The notes under the pieces were generated by a model. That model saw only the letters and a list, made by a program, of their open reading frames with translations. It searched no databases and was not told the origin of the DNA. The translations under genes and the position numbers were made by a program. DNA of 64,000 bases from Pseudomonas sp. Irchel s3f7 (lineage in GTDB: Bacteria > Pseudomonadota > Gammaproteobacteria > Pseudomonadales > Pseudomonadaceae): positions 116,849 to 180,848 of the forward strand of contig NZ_FYDO01000011.1 of NCBI RefSeq assembly GCF_900187615.1, read 5' to 3'. Of this stretch, positions 25,476 through 32,994 are shown piece by piece (positions within the stretch are counted from its first letter, which is position 1; every line of letters starts with the position of its first letter).

Positions 25476-25696
25476 TGGGTCACCTCGCCCAGCGCTGCGA
25501 CCGCGGCCTCAAGGCTGGACTGATCGGCACCATCTACGCGCCAGGTGTTCGTGACGGTCTTCAGCTTCCGGTCAAACCGCCTGAACAGCGTCAGCCGTGG
25601 GTGCTGTACACACTCATAGCCATAGGCGAAAAAGGCCTTGCCGCCGTTGTAGTGCGCAACCTCACGGATAGTCAGCGCGCTTATGTCGATGGTCAT
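25472..25696 (-). CDS. Small nin-region protein of unknown function
   Basis: The protein has 74 residues from MTIDISALTIREVAHYNG; the frame to 25750 overlaps the upstream gene further than needed. It contains FFAYGYECVQHPRLTLFRRF and ends next to ninB with a four-base overlap. Globular, no membrane segment. Function unknown. Confidence 0.6.
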   Translation of the reverse strand: MTIDISALTIREVAHYNGGKAFFAYGYECVQHPRLTLFRRFDRKLKTVTNTWRVDGADQSSLEAAVAALGEVTQ

Positions 25697-26049
25697 AGCT
25701 GCACCTCCGAAGCGGCGCATGGGCCTTCGTGACCACTTGTTCGACTGCACTCCCAGCCCTCTGGCGGAACGTCACACATCGGAGCGACGTGCAACCCAGC
25801 ATCACTGATAGCCATCGCCAAGTCCTTGTTGTAAACGGTGAACCGCTTTCCTTTGCCGTCGATCACGCGCCACGCAGTTGCTGAAACAACGCCGGTAGGA
25901 AGGCGTGCGGCCTGCCATGCCAGCCAGCAGTACTGAATCGTGGTGCTGTGGTACTCACCGTCAGCGAACTTGCTCATACGCTGGTTGGGATATTCACTCA
26001 GCACCCACGCCTCGAACTCTTCACGCATCCTTTCGTTACCCATGTGCAT
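25693..26049 (-). CDS. Phage protein of unknown function downstream of P
   Basis: The protein has 118 residues from MHMGNERMREEFEAWVL, with GGGGAGGG upstream, overlapping the P-like gene by 14 bases. FEAWVLSEYPNQRMSKFADG...YCWLAWQAA is a common phage motif of unknown role; a Cys-rich end follows (CDVPPEGWECSRTSGHEGPC). Coupled in the replication operon. Confidence 0.65.
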   Translation of the reverse strand: MHMGNERMREEFEAWVLSEYPNQRMSKFADGEYHSTTIQYCWLAWQAARLPTGVVSATAWRVIDGKGKRFTVYNKDLAMAISDAGLHVAPMCDVPPEGWECSRTSGHEGPCAASEVQL

Positions 26050-26698
26050 GCCCTCCCCGGTTCTTGCGAAGATCCGCCAGTGCTCGATTGCCAATCGCTG
26101 GTGTTGTGCGGCCGTCGACACGCTCAGGCAGGGCCAGCGGAATGTTCCGCAGGCGCTCACCGGCGAGCATCATGCGGATGGTGATGTCGTAGTTACGGTC
26201 GAACAGCTTGCGGCTGACCTCGGCCTTCATCGTGTTCAGTGCGTTGAAGCCGCACTGGCTCGCAGCGTGGTACACGGCCTGATGCGACCACTCCCGGCTG
26301 CCTGCCTTGCTCGGGTGAGCATTGGCGACGGATTCGGCGTAGGCGGCTTCGTGAGACGGTATGCCGAGGGCTTCAGGGGTTGGCTGGCACATCTGGATGA
26401 ACTTCCCAACCGACGGCGCGAAGTCGCTGCCCAGCTTGCGGCAGTTCTGCAGGCCGAAGCGGATCTGCTCGATCTGCTTGATACCCTCGGTCATGAACGC
26501 CTTCACCCAGGTGCGCTTGGCAGTCATCAGCGCCTCATCGGTTGGCCAAGCCTGTCGCCACGCCGGGAAGATCGCCTGCAACTCCTTGAACAGCGAGTTC
26601 ACGACGTCGGCGGTACCGGTGTCGATCTTAAGCGGAGCAGTCTCCACCACTGGCAGGTTGCCCAGGGTCTGCATGAGCTGATTCGGAGTTTTCATCAC
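26036..26698 (-). CDS. Replication protein P (helicase loader, lambda P-like)
   Basis: The protein has 220 residues. The segment ELQAIFPAWRQAWPTDEALM, then KRTWVKAFMTEGIKQIEQIR and the CQPTPEALGIPSHEAAYAE region is the lambda P family. It would capture the host DnaB helicase and deliver it to the O-bound origin. It follows the O-like gene with a four-base overlap. Confidence 0.88.
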   Translation of the reverse strand: MMKTPNQLMQTLGNLPVVETAPLKIDTGTADVVNSLFKELQAIFPAWRQAWPTDEALMTAKRTWVKAFMTEGIKQIEQIRFGLQNCRKLGSDFAPSVGKFIQMCQPTPEALGIPSHEAAYAESVANAHPSKAGSREWSHQAVYHAASQCGFNALNTMKAEVSRKLFDRNYDITIRMMLAGERLRNIPLALPERVDGRTTPAIGNRALADLRKNRGGHAHG

Positions 26699-27483
26699 AG
26701 CGCCCCCAAGTCATCAGCCCAGCTCTTGTCGTCGAAGTCGGGGCCGTTGGCCTGACGACGCGGCGGGAACGGGTGGACGTTGCTTCCCGCAGGCGCCGGC
26801 TCTGGCACCTCGTCCTCCCAGCGCTTGCCGTTGAGCCAGGTCGACGGGTGCGGGATGAACTGGCCGTTGTCCTTGGTCCACTCCGTGCTGACGCTCTGCG
26901 CACCCAGCGCCTGAGCCATCACCGCGAAGAGCTCGACGGTCAGGGTGAGCTTGTCCCACGCCTTGCGCGCAGCCTCCTTGCCGACCTTGCGGGGATACAG
27001 CGACCAGAACCTGGCGAACAGCTCAGCCGAATCGACTGCATCATCGCCATAAGGCTTTTGATCTTTATCTTCTCTTCTCTTCTCTTCTCTGGTCCGCAAT
27101 TTGTCCGCATCACTAGCGGACACTTTGCGGACGTTTTTCGTCTTTCTGTCGTTGCGCTTACGCTCGTTATCGTTCGCCCGGCGCTTCGCACTGGCCCCGT
27201 TATGTTCGTCAAAGCGAGGCATTACAAGGCCTCCAGACTCAATGCAGGCCCACTCAACGTCGATCATTGCCTGCGTGAAGCCTGGCCAGCCGACGACAGC
27301 ATCCATTGCCTCAGCGGTGTAACCGACCAGCACGCCGTCATCACAATGAGTGTCGAAAGTGCTCCAAGCGACATGCAGTCCGCCGATAATCCGCAACCTG
27401 TCCGCACTCAATGCGGACACCATGCGGAATACTTTCGGATGGGTTTGAAGTTCGATGCGCATTTTGATCCAGTCTCCGGCCAT
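26695..27483 (-). CDS. Replication initiator protein (lambda O-like) containing the origin
   Basis: The protein has 262 residues. The N-terminal winged-helix-type domain (about 1-95, MAGDWIKMRIELQTHPKVFR) is typical of phage O proteins; a basic middle (about 100-140) and C-terminal helicase-loader contact region (FWSLYPRKVGKEAARKAWDK) follow. The coding sequence contains two clusters of GTCCGCA iterons at 11-bp phasing, and the first is followed by a purine-rich tract, so the origin lies inside the gene as in lambda. Its products should melt the origin and recruit P. Confidence 0.85.
   Translation of the reverse strand: MAGDWIKMRIELQTHPKVFRMVSALSADRLRIIGGLHVAWSTFDTHCDDGVLVGYTAEAMDAVVGWPGFTQAMIDVEWACIESGGLVMPRFDEHNGASAKRRANDNERKRNDRKTKNVRKVSASDADKLRTREEKRREDKDQKPYGDDAVDSAELFARFWSLYPRKVGKEAARKAWDKLTLTVELFAVMAQALGAQSVSTEWTKDNGQFIPHPSTWLNGKRWEDEVPEPAPAGSNVHPFPPRRQANGPDFDDKSWADDLGAL
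27065..27132. repeat. Putative phage replication origin: four iterons plus polypurine tract
   Basis: GTCCGCA at 27092 and 27103, then inverted copies GCGGAC ending 27121 and TGCGGAC ending 27132: two direct and two inverted copies, each pair 11 bp apart, forming a dyad centred near 27112. Next to it (27065-27090) is a pure pyrimidine/purine strand asymmetry (minus strand GA-rich), a likely unwinding element. Lambda ori has the same layout inside O. Confidence 0.65.
27378..27429. repeat. Second iteron cluster in the initiator gene
   Basis: GTCCGC at 27378, ATCCGCA at 27389, GTCCGCA at 27400, then inverted TGCGGAC at 27412 and TGCGGAA at 27423; all direct and all inverted copies are 11 bp apart. 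The geometry repeats the first cluster 290 bp away. It lies in the 5' part of the initiator gene and could be a second initiator binding region or an autoregulatory site. Confidence 0.6.
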
Positions 27484-28343
27484 TACTTGCTGCCTTTGCC
27501 GATCAGGTCGGCCAGTTCGAGGAAACGATCGACGTACCAGTGAGGTTGCGTCTCACGGGGGCATTGCGGGCTGGTGAGGTTCTTGCCGTACTTGAGGCCC
27601 TTCTCGGTGACGGACCAGAAGTCGACGGTTTCGCCCTTGGAGTTCTTGCGCTGCATGGTCTTGAGGAAGCCATAGGCAGCCAGGGCGCGATTGAAGCCGG
27701 GAGCAGTACTGCTGATGCCGTTGTCCTTAATTAGAGCGGTGACGGCCTTAGTCGGCATGGAAGATCCGCCAGCCGCATCAGGGGCGGCGTCTACGGCGTA
27801 GCCGGGCAGGAACTTGGCGTCGAGCCCGTTGTTGGCGGCGATCTGGGCCAGCATCATCATCTTGCTGGACGGTGCAGGCTTCAGCAGGCGGTCGAAGCAT
27901 TCCAGGATTGCCAGCTCGCCGACGATTTTGGAGTTGTTCGGCGCCGGCGCCGAGTACTGGCCGGTTTTGCGGATGCTCGGCAGTACTTGGCCAACCACCC
28001 ACTCTTCGAACTGTTCGGCGGCCGGCAGCTTCGACCTCATCACAAGCCGGTAAAGATCGCGCTCGGGGATTATCTGTACCGCCCTGACCTGACCTCCCAT
28101 TTGGGTATGGCAGGTACTAACCGCCTTGCAGTGCGCGTTGATCGCCTTGGACGTGTTGGCATAGCCGAGAGCCTCCGCCACATCCCTGGCGATGAACAGT
28201 GGCTCACCGCTTCCGTCGTCGATCACGCGAACCAGAAGCCCGTGAAAGCTAAACTGAGTTGGAATACGCGACACGTTTTCACCGCTGCCAAATTGTGTCG
28301 CGACACTGGCCGGGGTATTGATCGTTTGGATTGATTGGTGCAT
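27483..28343 (-). CDS. Phage antirepressor with Bro-N domain
   Basis: The protein has 286 residues from MHQSIQTINTPASVA, with GGAGCAAATC before the start. Bro-N is at about 30-130 (FSFHGLLVRVIDD, PLFIARDVAEALGYANTSKA, EEWVVGQVLPSIRKTGQY). The C-terminal half is a separate helical domain with no family I recognise. Bro-N proteins bind DNA or counteract repressors. It lies in the cro-side early operon immediately before the O-like gene, so it would be made early after derepression. Confidence 0.85.
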   Translation of the reverse strand: MHQSIQTINTPASVATQFGSGENVSRIPTQFSFHGLLVRVIDDGSGEPLFIARDVAEALGYANTSKAINAHCKAVSTCHTQMGGQVRAVQIIPERDLYRLVMRSKLPAAEQFEEWVVGQVLPSIRKTGQYSAPAPNNSKIVGELAILECFDRLLKPAPSSKMMMLAQIAANNGLDAKFLPGYAVDAAPDAAGGSSMPTKAVTALIKDNGISSTAPGFNRALAAYGFLKTMQRKNSKGETVDFWSVTEKGLKYGKNLTSPQCPRETQPHWYVDRFLELADLIGKGSK

Positions 28344-28370
28344 GATTTGCTCCACAGCGTGTTTTAAGAG

Positions 28371-28397
28371 AGCCGGGTCACTACCCCGGCTTTTTTT
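28371..28397 (+). terminator. Plus-strand intrinsic terminator, opposite to surrounding genes
   Basis: Stem AGCCGGG/CCCGGCT with a 7-base loop and seven T on the plus strand. All nearby genes run on the minus strand, so it would stop antisense transcription entering the early operon. On the minus strand the hairpin is followed by CTCTTAAAACA, which resembles a lambda boxA. Confidence 0.65.
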
Positions 28398-28426
28398 CGT
28401 CTCGGATTTGGCAGAGGCCCTCTGGG

Positions 28427-28639
28427 TTACCCGGAAGAGTCCCTGCAAGAGGCCCTCATTGGGGTCACCAGTTGCAGCACCTTGGCTTTTTTGCGGCCCA
28501 CTTCTGAAAGTGCCCCGTAAGCAATGGCGAGCTCTGTCATTTCATTGATGGTTTGGCTGAGGCTCCAGCCGTTGGCATGCATTAGCTCTTCCACCCTCTT
28601 CCGCGTCTGCGGAGGCAGCCTTTCAAGCTCTACGGTCAT
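28427..28639 (-). CDS. Small early protein, possible RHH-type regulator
   Basis: The protein has 70 residues from MTVELERLPPQTRKRVEELM, behind TTGGAGG. The short beta start followed by two helices (RKRVEELMHANGW, SLSQTINEMTELAI) resembles ribbon-helix-helix proteins. It is second after the Cro-like gene in the early operon. Assignment is by size, pattern and place. Confidence 0.55.
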   Translation of the reverse strand: MTVELERLPPQTRKRVEELMHANGWSLSQTINEMTELAIAYGALSEVGRKKAKVLQLVTPMRASCRDSSG

Positions 28640-28658
28640 TTGGCCCTCCAAAGGGGCT

Positions 28659-28859
28659 TCAGCCCGCGATATCTTCTTGTTTGTCCTGCATGAGTTCCTC
28701 GATAACGCCGTTCGCAACGGCCCACTCGATGATTTCGTAGAGATAGGTCGCATGCTGCATGCGGGTTTTCGTTGCGGCTCGACGCAGAATCCGATCAAGA
28801 ACAGGTTCGAAACGAACCTTCACCGGAATGGCGCGCTTTTGATTGGGGTCCATGTACAT
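28659..28859 (-). CDS. Small RHH-like early protein
   Basis: The protein has 66 residues starting MYMDPNQKRAIPVKVRF. The strand PVKVRFEPVLDRILRRAATK and helix HATYLYEIIEWAVANGVIEE fit a ribbon-helix-helix or Arc-like DNA-binding protein. It directly follows the Cro-like gene. Role unknown; it could modulate early transcription. Confidence 0.6.
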   Translation of the reverse strand: MYMDPNQKRAIPVKVRFEPVLDRILRRAATKTRMQHATYLYEIIEWAVANGVIEELMQDKQEDIAG

Positions 28860-28889
28860 GCTGGGATTTCCTTGTGGCTGATGAATTTG

Positions 28890-29138
28890 TTAGGCGGCAG
28901 AAAGGGTTTCGCTGGGTTCAGAACAGATCTGCGCCCAAGGAAAAGTTGGGCAGAGGTCGGCCTTTTTGATCAGGCCCTCGGTCAAAGCCTCAATTTGTAA
29001 GGCGCGCTTTGCTGGTACCGCGCGCTCCCCCGAGCACCATTGGTTAACGGTCGGCGCAGTTACCTGAAGCAGGCGCGCCATCTCCGCCTGGCTGCCCAGC
29101 AAACGGGATGCTTTTTTGGCTGCTTCTGCTGATTTCAT
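28890..29138 (-). CDS. Cro-like repressor (YdaS-type HTH)
   Basis: The protein has 82 residues. A single helix-turn-helix (SQAEMARLLQVTAPTVNQWC, SGERAVPAKRALQIEALTEG) of the YdaS/Cro type. It is the first gene of the leftward early operon, divergent from the CI-like repressor, with a promoter and two operators in the 95-base gap. It likely favours the lytic state by binding the same operators. Confidence 0.85.
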   Translation of the reverse strand: MKSAEAAKKASRLLGSQAEMARLLQVTAPTVNQWCSGERAVPAKRALQIEALTEGLIKKADLCPTFPWAQICSEPSETLSAA

Positions 29139-29164
29139 GAGTTCTCTCCTGGAGATTTGAAATG

Positions 29165-29241
29165 AATATAAGGCAATACCTTATTTCTAGCAAGCCATTG
29201 CCTAACCAACACGCCAATAGGCCTAATTAGGCAATGCTTAC
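29165..29241 (-). promoter_or_regulatory. PR-like promoter with CI/Cro operators
   Basis: On the minus strand a -35 TTGCTA (29188-29193) and a -10 TATATT (29165-29170) are 17 bp apart. A palindrome TAAGGCAATACCTTA (29169-29183) fills the spacer and CAAGCCATTGCCTAA (29191-29205) covers the -35; a degenerate copy TTAGGCAATGCTTA (29227-29240) overlaps the CI start codon. The same sequence recurs at 34747 and 34771. Confidence 0.75.
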
Positions 29242-30088
29242 CGGACCAGAATTAGGCGCAGCGATTGAAGCTGCGCGGATCGCCAAGGGCGTATCAAAGA
29301 AGAAAATCGCAGACGACTTCCTGGTGAAGCCTCCGTCGATACAGGGCTGGGTGAAAACTGGCCGGATCGACAAGTCGAAGCTGATGGACGTGATCAATTA
29401 TTTTGCGGACGTAGTCGGCCCAGAGCACTGGGGCTTGCGACCTGGTTTTTCTTTCGAAAACCTACCGGACGGCCCAGCCGACACTCTTATTGGTCAAGTT
29501 GATGACGAGCCGGATCCAGCCTTGTCGGCGGCAGAAATCGTTCGTCGGATGCTGATGACTCAAGGGAGAGGGTTGTCGAGCGATGTTCGTGACCGGATAG
29601 TCGCGGCGGCTGAAGCGCCAAGCAATGTCGTTACAGCTGACTTCTCTCGCCCAGGTCTTGTCGGTGACGAAATCAGAATTGCCCACTACGACATCCGCGG
29701 CGCGATGGGTGACGGGCAGAAGGCAGCTGACTTCCCAGAAATGCTGAAGGACATACGTGTAAGTCAAAAACACCTTCGCGAGCTTGGTGTTGAGTACGAG
29801 GATTTCAACTACCTCAAGCTTGTCACTGGCTGGGGTCAGTCGATGGAACCGACGATCAAGCATCGCGACCCTTTGATCGTAGATATCAGCATCAGAGACT
29901 TCGTCGGTGACGGCATCTACCTGTATTCGTGGGATGACCTGCTGTACATCAAGCGCATGCAGGTCGCTGACGCTGATAATTTTGAGATCATCTCAGATAA
30001 CGCACGGCATACAGCTAAGCGGATAAGGCGTGACGACACACACATTCTGGCCCGCGTACTGCTGGTGTGGAACGCTCACCTGGTGTAG
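29234..30088 (+). CDS. CI-like prophage repressor with S24 peptidase domain
   Basis: The protein has 284 residues. The N-terminal HTH is at about 5-60 (AARIAKGVSKKKIADDFLVK, PPSIQGWVK). The C-terminal LexA-like S24 domain has the Ser nucleophile in GWGQSMEPTI (about 205) and Lys in LLYIKRMQ (about 243), so RecA-stimulated self-cleavage is expected. No strong ribosome site precedes the ATG, and an operator-like sequence overlaps it; leaderless translation as for lambda cI is possible. It should hold PR and the PL-like promoter silent in the lysogen. Confidence 0.9.
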   Translation: MLTGPELGAAIEAARIAKGVSKKKIADDFLVKPPSIQGWVKTGRIDKSKLMDVINYFADVVGPEHWGLRPGFSFENLPDGPADTLIGQVDDEPDPALSAAEIVRRMLMTQGRGLSSDVRDRIVAAAEAPSNVVTADFSRPGLVGDEIRIAHYDIRGAMGDGQKAADFPEMLKDIRVSQKHLRELGVEYEDFNYLKLVTGWGQSMEPTIKHRDPLIVDISIRDFVGDGIYLYSWDDLLYIKRMQVADADNFEIISDNARHTAKRIRRDDTHILARVLLVWNAHLV

Positions 30089-30130
30089 CGCTGAAACGCG
30101 TAAACAGTGTTGAAACTGAGTTGGCTCCGA

Positions 30131-30388
30131 ATGAAAACTGCGATCAACGAAATCACCGAAGCTCTGGACCAGCAGATGGAGCTGAACTTTTTCATGGCTC
30201 GCAAGCTGATAGAGCTGTCTCCGCCCGACGAGCGAAAGCACCTGAAGAAAGAGCTGCATAGTCGACTCAGCACACTAAGGGAGCGAACCACGAAAGCGAC
30301 TCTCGCACTTGAAAGCTTGGTTGGCGATCACCATCCACCTCGCCCCTCAGTGCGGCAGAGGATCAAGAAATGGTTTTCCCACAGCTAA
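30131..30388 (+). CDS. Small helical protein downstream of the repressor
   Basis: The protein has 85 residues from MKTAINEITEALDQQMELNF. It is highly helical with a coiled-coil middle (HLKKELHSRLSTLRERTTKA) and a basic C-terminus. It follows cI on the same strand and may be expressed in the lysogen. Function unknown; the start lacks a strong ribosome site. Confidence 0.55.
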   Translation: MKTAINEITEALDQQMELNFFMARKLIELSPPDERKHLKKELHSRLSTLRERTTKATLALESLVGDHHPPRPSVRQRIKKWFSHS

Positions 30389-30422
30389 TGTCTGGCACAT
30401 CTGAAGACCTGCAGGAGCCTTC

Positions 30423-30656
30423 ATGTCACTCACCAAGCCCAACCAGGATCTGCGCCGCGACCTGAAGCAGGCCGCCGCTCTACTGAAGTGGTCAGGTGTC
30501 GATCTGCTCCAAGTTGCAACGAAGCTATCAGAGGCGGGACAAGAAAACGACGCACAGGAGCTCATGAGGATCGCCGTGAGTTTCCAAGAAACCGAGGATC
30601 GGCTGATGGCGCTTGCGGATGAAGTCAAGAGCGGGCAAATAACACGAACCACATAG
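30423..30656 (+). CDS. Small helical protein of unknown function
   Basis: The protein has 77 residues from MSLTKPNQDLRRDLKQAAAL, with GCAGGAG 6 bases upstream. Two or three helices; the section LLQVATKLSEAGQENDAQEL resembles a section of the 62-residue protein at 31002 (LLDLATAFKEAGNDELAW). Likely expressed with cI. Function unknown. Confidence 0.6.
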   Translation: MSLTKPNQDLRRDLKQAAALLKWSGVDLLQVATKLSEAGQENDAQELMRIAVSFQETEDRLMALADEVKSGQITRTT

Positions 30657-30688
30657 CCAGGAGGCTTTGAGCGCTTGAGCGAGTATTT

Positions 30689-30976
30689 ATGTTTCGTAGC
30701 AGGTTGTGGATATGGGAACAAGATGAGTGCCTGGCCCTGTGCAAAGCTATGGCTGAGTACAACGAGAGCAGGCCCAAGGAATTGCGCATCACCCAATGCC
30801 ATGTGGCGAGTGAATTAGGGATAAGCCCTGCCGCCGCGAACGCCTACTTTCGTGGAAAAAGAGCTCTCAACATTGCAGTGGCTCAAGCAGTGCTCAAGCT
30901 TACCGGCATTCAGGTCGACAAATTCAGTCCGCGGCTAGCTGACGACATAAGGCTAAAGCACGGAGGTAATTCGTAG
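30689..30976 (+). CDS. Small HTH protein (XRE-like)
   Basis: The protein has 95 residues. ITQCHVASELGISPAAANAY, then FRGKRALNIAVAQAVLKLTG is a helix-turn-helix of the Cro/CI type. It lacks an effector domain. The ATG lies 24 bases after an AGGAGG, so initiation is uncertain. It may regulate the cI-side accessory genes. Confidence 0.65.
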   Translation: MFRSRLWIWEQDECLALCKAMAEYNESRPKELRITQCHVASELGISPAAANAYFRGKRALNIAVAQAVLKLTGIQVDKFSPRLADDIRLKHGGNS

Positions 30977-31001
30977 GTGATCCAGATCGAGGGTTAACGG
31001 C

Positions 31002-31190
31002 ATGGCGCACTCGATTCAATACCAGATAGGTGAATCCGTTCGCGCCATCGAGGCTGAGGTGGAGAAACTGCTCGATCTGGCTACAGCGTTCAAAGAAGCT
31101 GGGAATGATGAGCTGGCGTGGGTTGTCACAACGCAGGCGCAAAAGCTCCTTGAGGCTTCGATAGCACTGAGAATTGCGATGGCTGGTTGA
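31002..31190 (+). CDS. Small helical protein, possible relative of the 30423 gene
   Basis: The protein has 62 residues from MAHSIQYQIGESVRAIEAEV, with GAGGG 7 bases upstream. All-helical, with LLDLATAFKEAGNDELAW resembling part of the protein at 30423-30656. Function unknown. Confidence 0.6.
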   Translation: MAHSIQYQIGESVRAIEAEVEKLLDLATAFKEAGNDELAWVVTTQAQKLLEASIALRIAMAG

Positions 31191-31309
31191 GGAAGCATTG
31201 TGCGGGGGAAAGTTGGGTAGATCTCAATCACGAGTCAAATTTCTGATTGGCTGCTTGTCCTGATGCTCAGGTTAGGCTTTAATGGAAAAAATATACCTAG
31301 GTCGATATA

Positions 31310-31732
31310 GTGTACGAGCTAATCCCTCATGACGATCTGGAGGAAGATCTTGAAAGATTGATGGGGATCGACCCAAAAATTGTCTATCAAGCATTGGATA
31401 CGATCGATCAGCTTACTGCAGACCCTGATTTACTAGATGACTTGTTGCGCAATGGATATGGAGGGACGCCGTGGAAGCCTGCGCCCGGAGCTATATTCAA
31501 CGTAAGAGCTTGGGGTAAAGCCCAAGAGCAGGGTATGAATCTTTGGGCGATACGTGACTTTGAACTATCCCGCAAAGGCTTCGAATTCAGGATTGTGTAT
31601 GCCGTATTCCCCAAAACTGAGCAGATCTACATCCTGGCAATCATTGAAAGAGCATGGAATTATGACTTCGCTAGCCCCATTTCTCGACGCGTCTTCGCCA
31701 GCTATCGTGCCATCGAAGAGGAGCTATGGTGA
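31310..31732 (+). CDS. HigB/RelE-type toxin of a toxin-antitoxin module
   Basis: The protein has 140 residues, GTG start, AGG 9 bases upstream. The C-terminal part (GMNLWAIRDFELSRKGFEFR, IVYAVFPKTEQIYILAIIER) is the RelE/HigB ribosome-dependent mRNA-cutting fold; this is a longer variant with an extra N-terminal helix region. Toxin first, antitoxin second is the HigBA order. It lies in the lysogen-expressed accessory stretch, suggesting a stabilising or phage-blocking role. Confidence 0.75.
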   Translation: MYELIPHDDLEEDLERLMGIDPKIVYQALDTIDQLTADPDLLDDLLRNGYGGTPWKPAPGAIFNVRAWGKAQEQGMNLWAIRDFELSRKGFEFRIVYAVFPKTEQIYILAIIERAWNYDFASPISRRVFASYRAIEEELW

Positions 31733-32150
31733 CGCTACCCCTGCCATATCAGGTTATGCGCCGCAGGTATACAACCTCAGCCCGACGGTAAAAAAATCCA
31801 AAGCAGCAGCTCGCCACACAAAGTTTTCAGCGTTTGTTGAACGATTGGAGCGCGACCCACTGCACGCAAAGGGTTTGGCGGAAAATAGAGTTCTAGTCGC
31901 AGATGCACTTTACCCAGAAGACGGCACCACACTGAAAACGCTGCGACTCAAGGCGGGTTTAACGCAAACTCAGCTCGCTGCAGCACTCGAGACAAGTCAG
32001 CCTCACGTGGCCCGGATGGAGATGGGTCGCCAAGAGCCAGTTATGTCTACCTGCCGGAAGCTTGGTGCGGTGTTTGGCGTGTCACTTGATGTAATCAGCT
32101 CTGCCCTGGAGAGACAGGCTGAGATCAACGAAAGCAAGGTTGGGAAATGA
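31662..32150 (+). CDS. HigA-type antitoxin with HTH
   Basis: The protein has 162 residues if it begins at ATG 31662, which overlaps the toxin gene by 71 bases; the true start is uncertain because no better in-frame start follows. The C-terminal XRE helix-turn-helix (LKTLRLKAGLTQTQLAAALE, TSQPHVARMEMGRQEPVM) should bind the promoter and the toxin. It overlaps the DUF6941 gene by four bases (ATGA). Confidence 0.75.
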   Translation: MTSLAPFLDASSPAIVPSKRSYGDATPAISGYAPQVYNLSPTVKKSKAAARHTKFSAFVERLERDPLHAKGLAENRVLVADALYPEDGTTLKTLRLKAGLTQTQLAAALETSQPHVARMEMGRQEPVMSTCRKLGAVFGVSLDVISSALERQAEINESKVGK

Positions 32151-32587
32151 CTAGATACGTTCACTCAACATACTGTGATGACATTCGCCAGGAAGTCGGT
32201 GGAAAGATTACGCTGGTTGGCATCTACGCCGGGCAATGCTTGGTCCCCGAAATTCCATGCTCGCTTCCTAAGCTTTGCCTGGTGCTGAACATTTCAGCGA
32301 CCCGAGCAGCGCCTGTCACGTCGCTTACCGTGGTTGGTGCGTTTGCGGGAACCGAGGTCTTCACTATGGCTCTAGACAAAAGTCAGATCGAAGAAATTAT
32401 GGCGCAGAGCATGAAAGACAGACCTGACAGCAAAAGCATGATGCTTATGCTAATGGGCGTGATGTCTCCATTCAATGTGCCAGCCGAAGGCAAACTAACG
32501 CTTTCAGTTATAGCTAATGGCGAAGAGCTGTACTGCGAAGGCCTAGACATTTCCAAAGCGCCTCCTAATACGTTATTCGGCCAATGA
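32147..32587 (+). CDS. DUF6941 family protein coupled to the toxin-antitoxin pair
   Basis: The protein has 146 residues. STYCDDIRQEVGGKITLVGI and YAGQCLVPEIPCSLPKLCL are the DUF6941 signature; a beta-sandwich is likely. Biochemistry unknown. It is translationally coupled to the antitoxin (ATGA overlap) and the three genes end at one terminator, so they form one operon. Whether it takes part in toxin control is not known. Confidence 0.78.
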   Translation: MTRYVHSTYCDDIRQEVGGKITLVGIYAGQCLVPEIPCSLPKLCLVLNISATRAAPVTSLTVVGAFAGTEVFTMALDKSQIEEIMAQSMKDRPDSKSMMLMLMGVMSPFNVPAEGKLTLSVIANGEELYCEGLDISKAPPNTLFGQ

Positions 32588-32590
32588 AAG

Positions 32591-32614
32591 AGCCCGGCCC
32601 AGCGCCGGGCTTTT
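32591..32614 (+). terminator. Intrinsic terminator after the toxin-antitoxin-DUF6941 operon
   Basis: Stem AGCCCGGC/GCCGGGC with four T, beginning 3 bases after the DUF6941 stop. The following gap to 33133 has no convincing gene: it holds a related hairpin without T-run at 32696-32717 and another terminator at 32967-32994. Confidence 0.8.
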
Positions 32615-32966
32615 CGTTTCCGCCCATGTCACACCATCGTCACATCCACCCTGCACAATGCAGTCAGCCAAACGGATTTGGCCTCGATTACCAGAAGCCC
32701 GGCCACTGCGCCGGGCTACTTCGTTCTAGCCTTGCACCCTCCCTCGTTGGATCTACACTGACCACGAGACTGCTGAAAGATCGCCGAATAGTTTTGCCCG
32801 CACATGCGGGGGTTTTACTTCCTGATTTCTCCCTCCCCGTCTCCCCCTCTTGAAAGCCCTGGTCACGCCACTGATCGGCCCATTCGTTTCTGCGACATGC
32901 TTTTCACGAAGCGCTCACATATCGGAGTGCAGATTGAAAAGACAAAAGGATTTGACCCCGCACAGA

Positions 32967-32994
32967 AAGCCCGACCAAGCGCCGGGCTTTTCTT
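32967..32994 (+). terminator. Intrinsic terminator in the gap before the second PDZ lipoprotein
   Basis: Stem AAAGCCCG/CGGGCTTT with T-rich tail. It and its neighbours show the same GCCCGGC core, so this gap has collected copies of one hairpin type. No gene between 32588 and 33133 has both a ribosome site and plausible coding content. Confidence 0.65.

Noticed and set aside
32584..32853. Plus-strand frame after the DUF6941 gene
   Set aside because: It overlaps a terminator and the DUF6941 stop, lacks a ribosome site and has no protein-like pattern.
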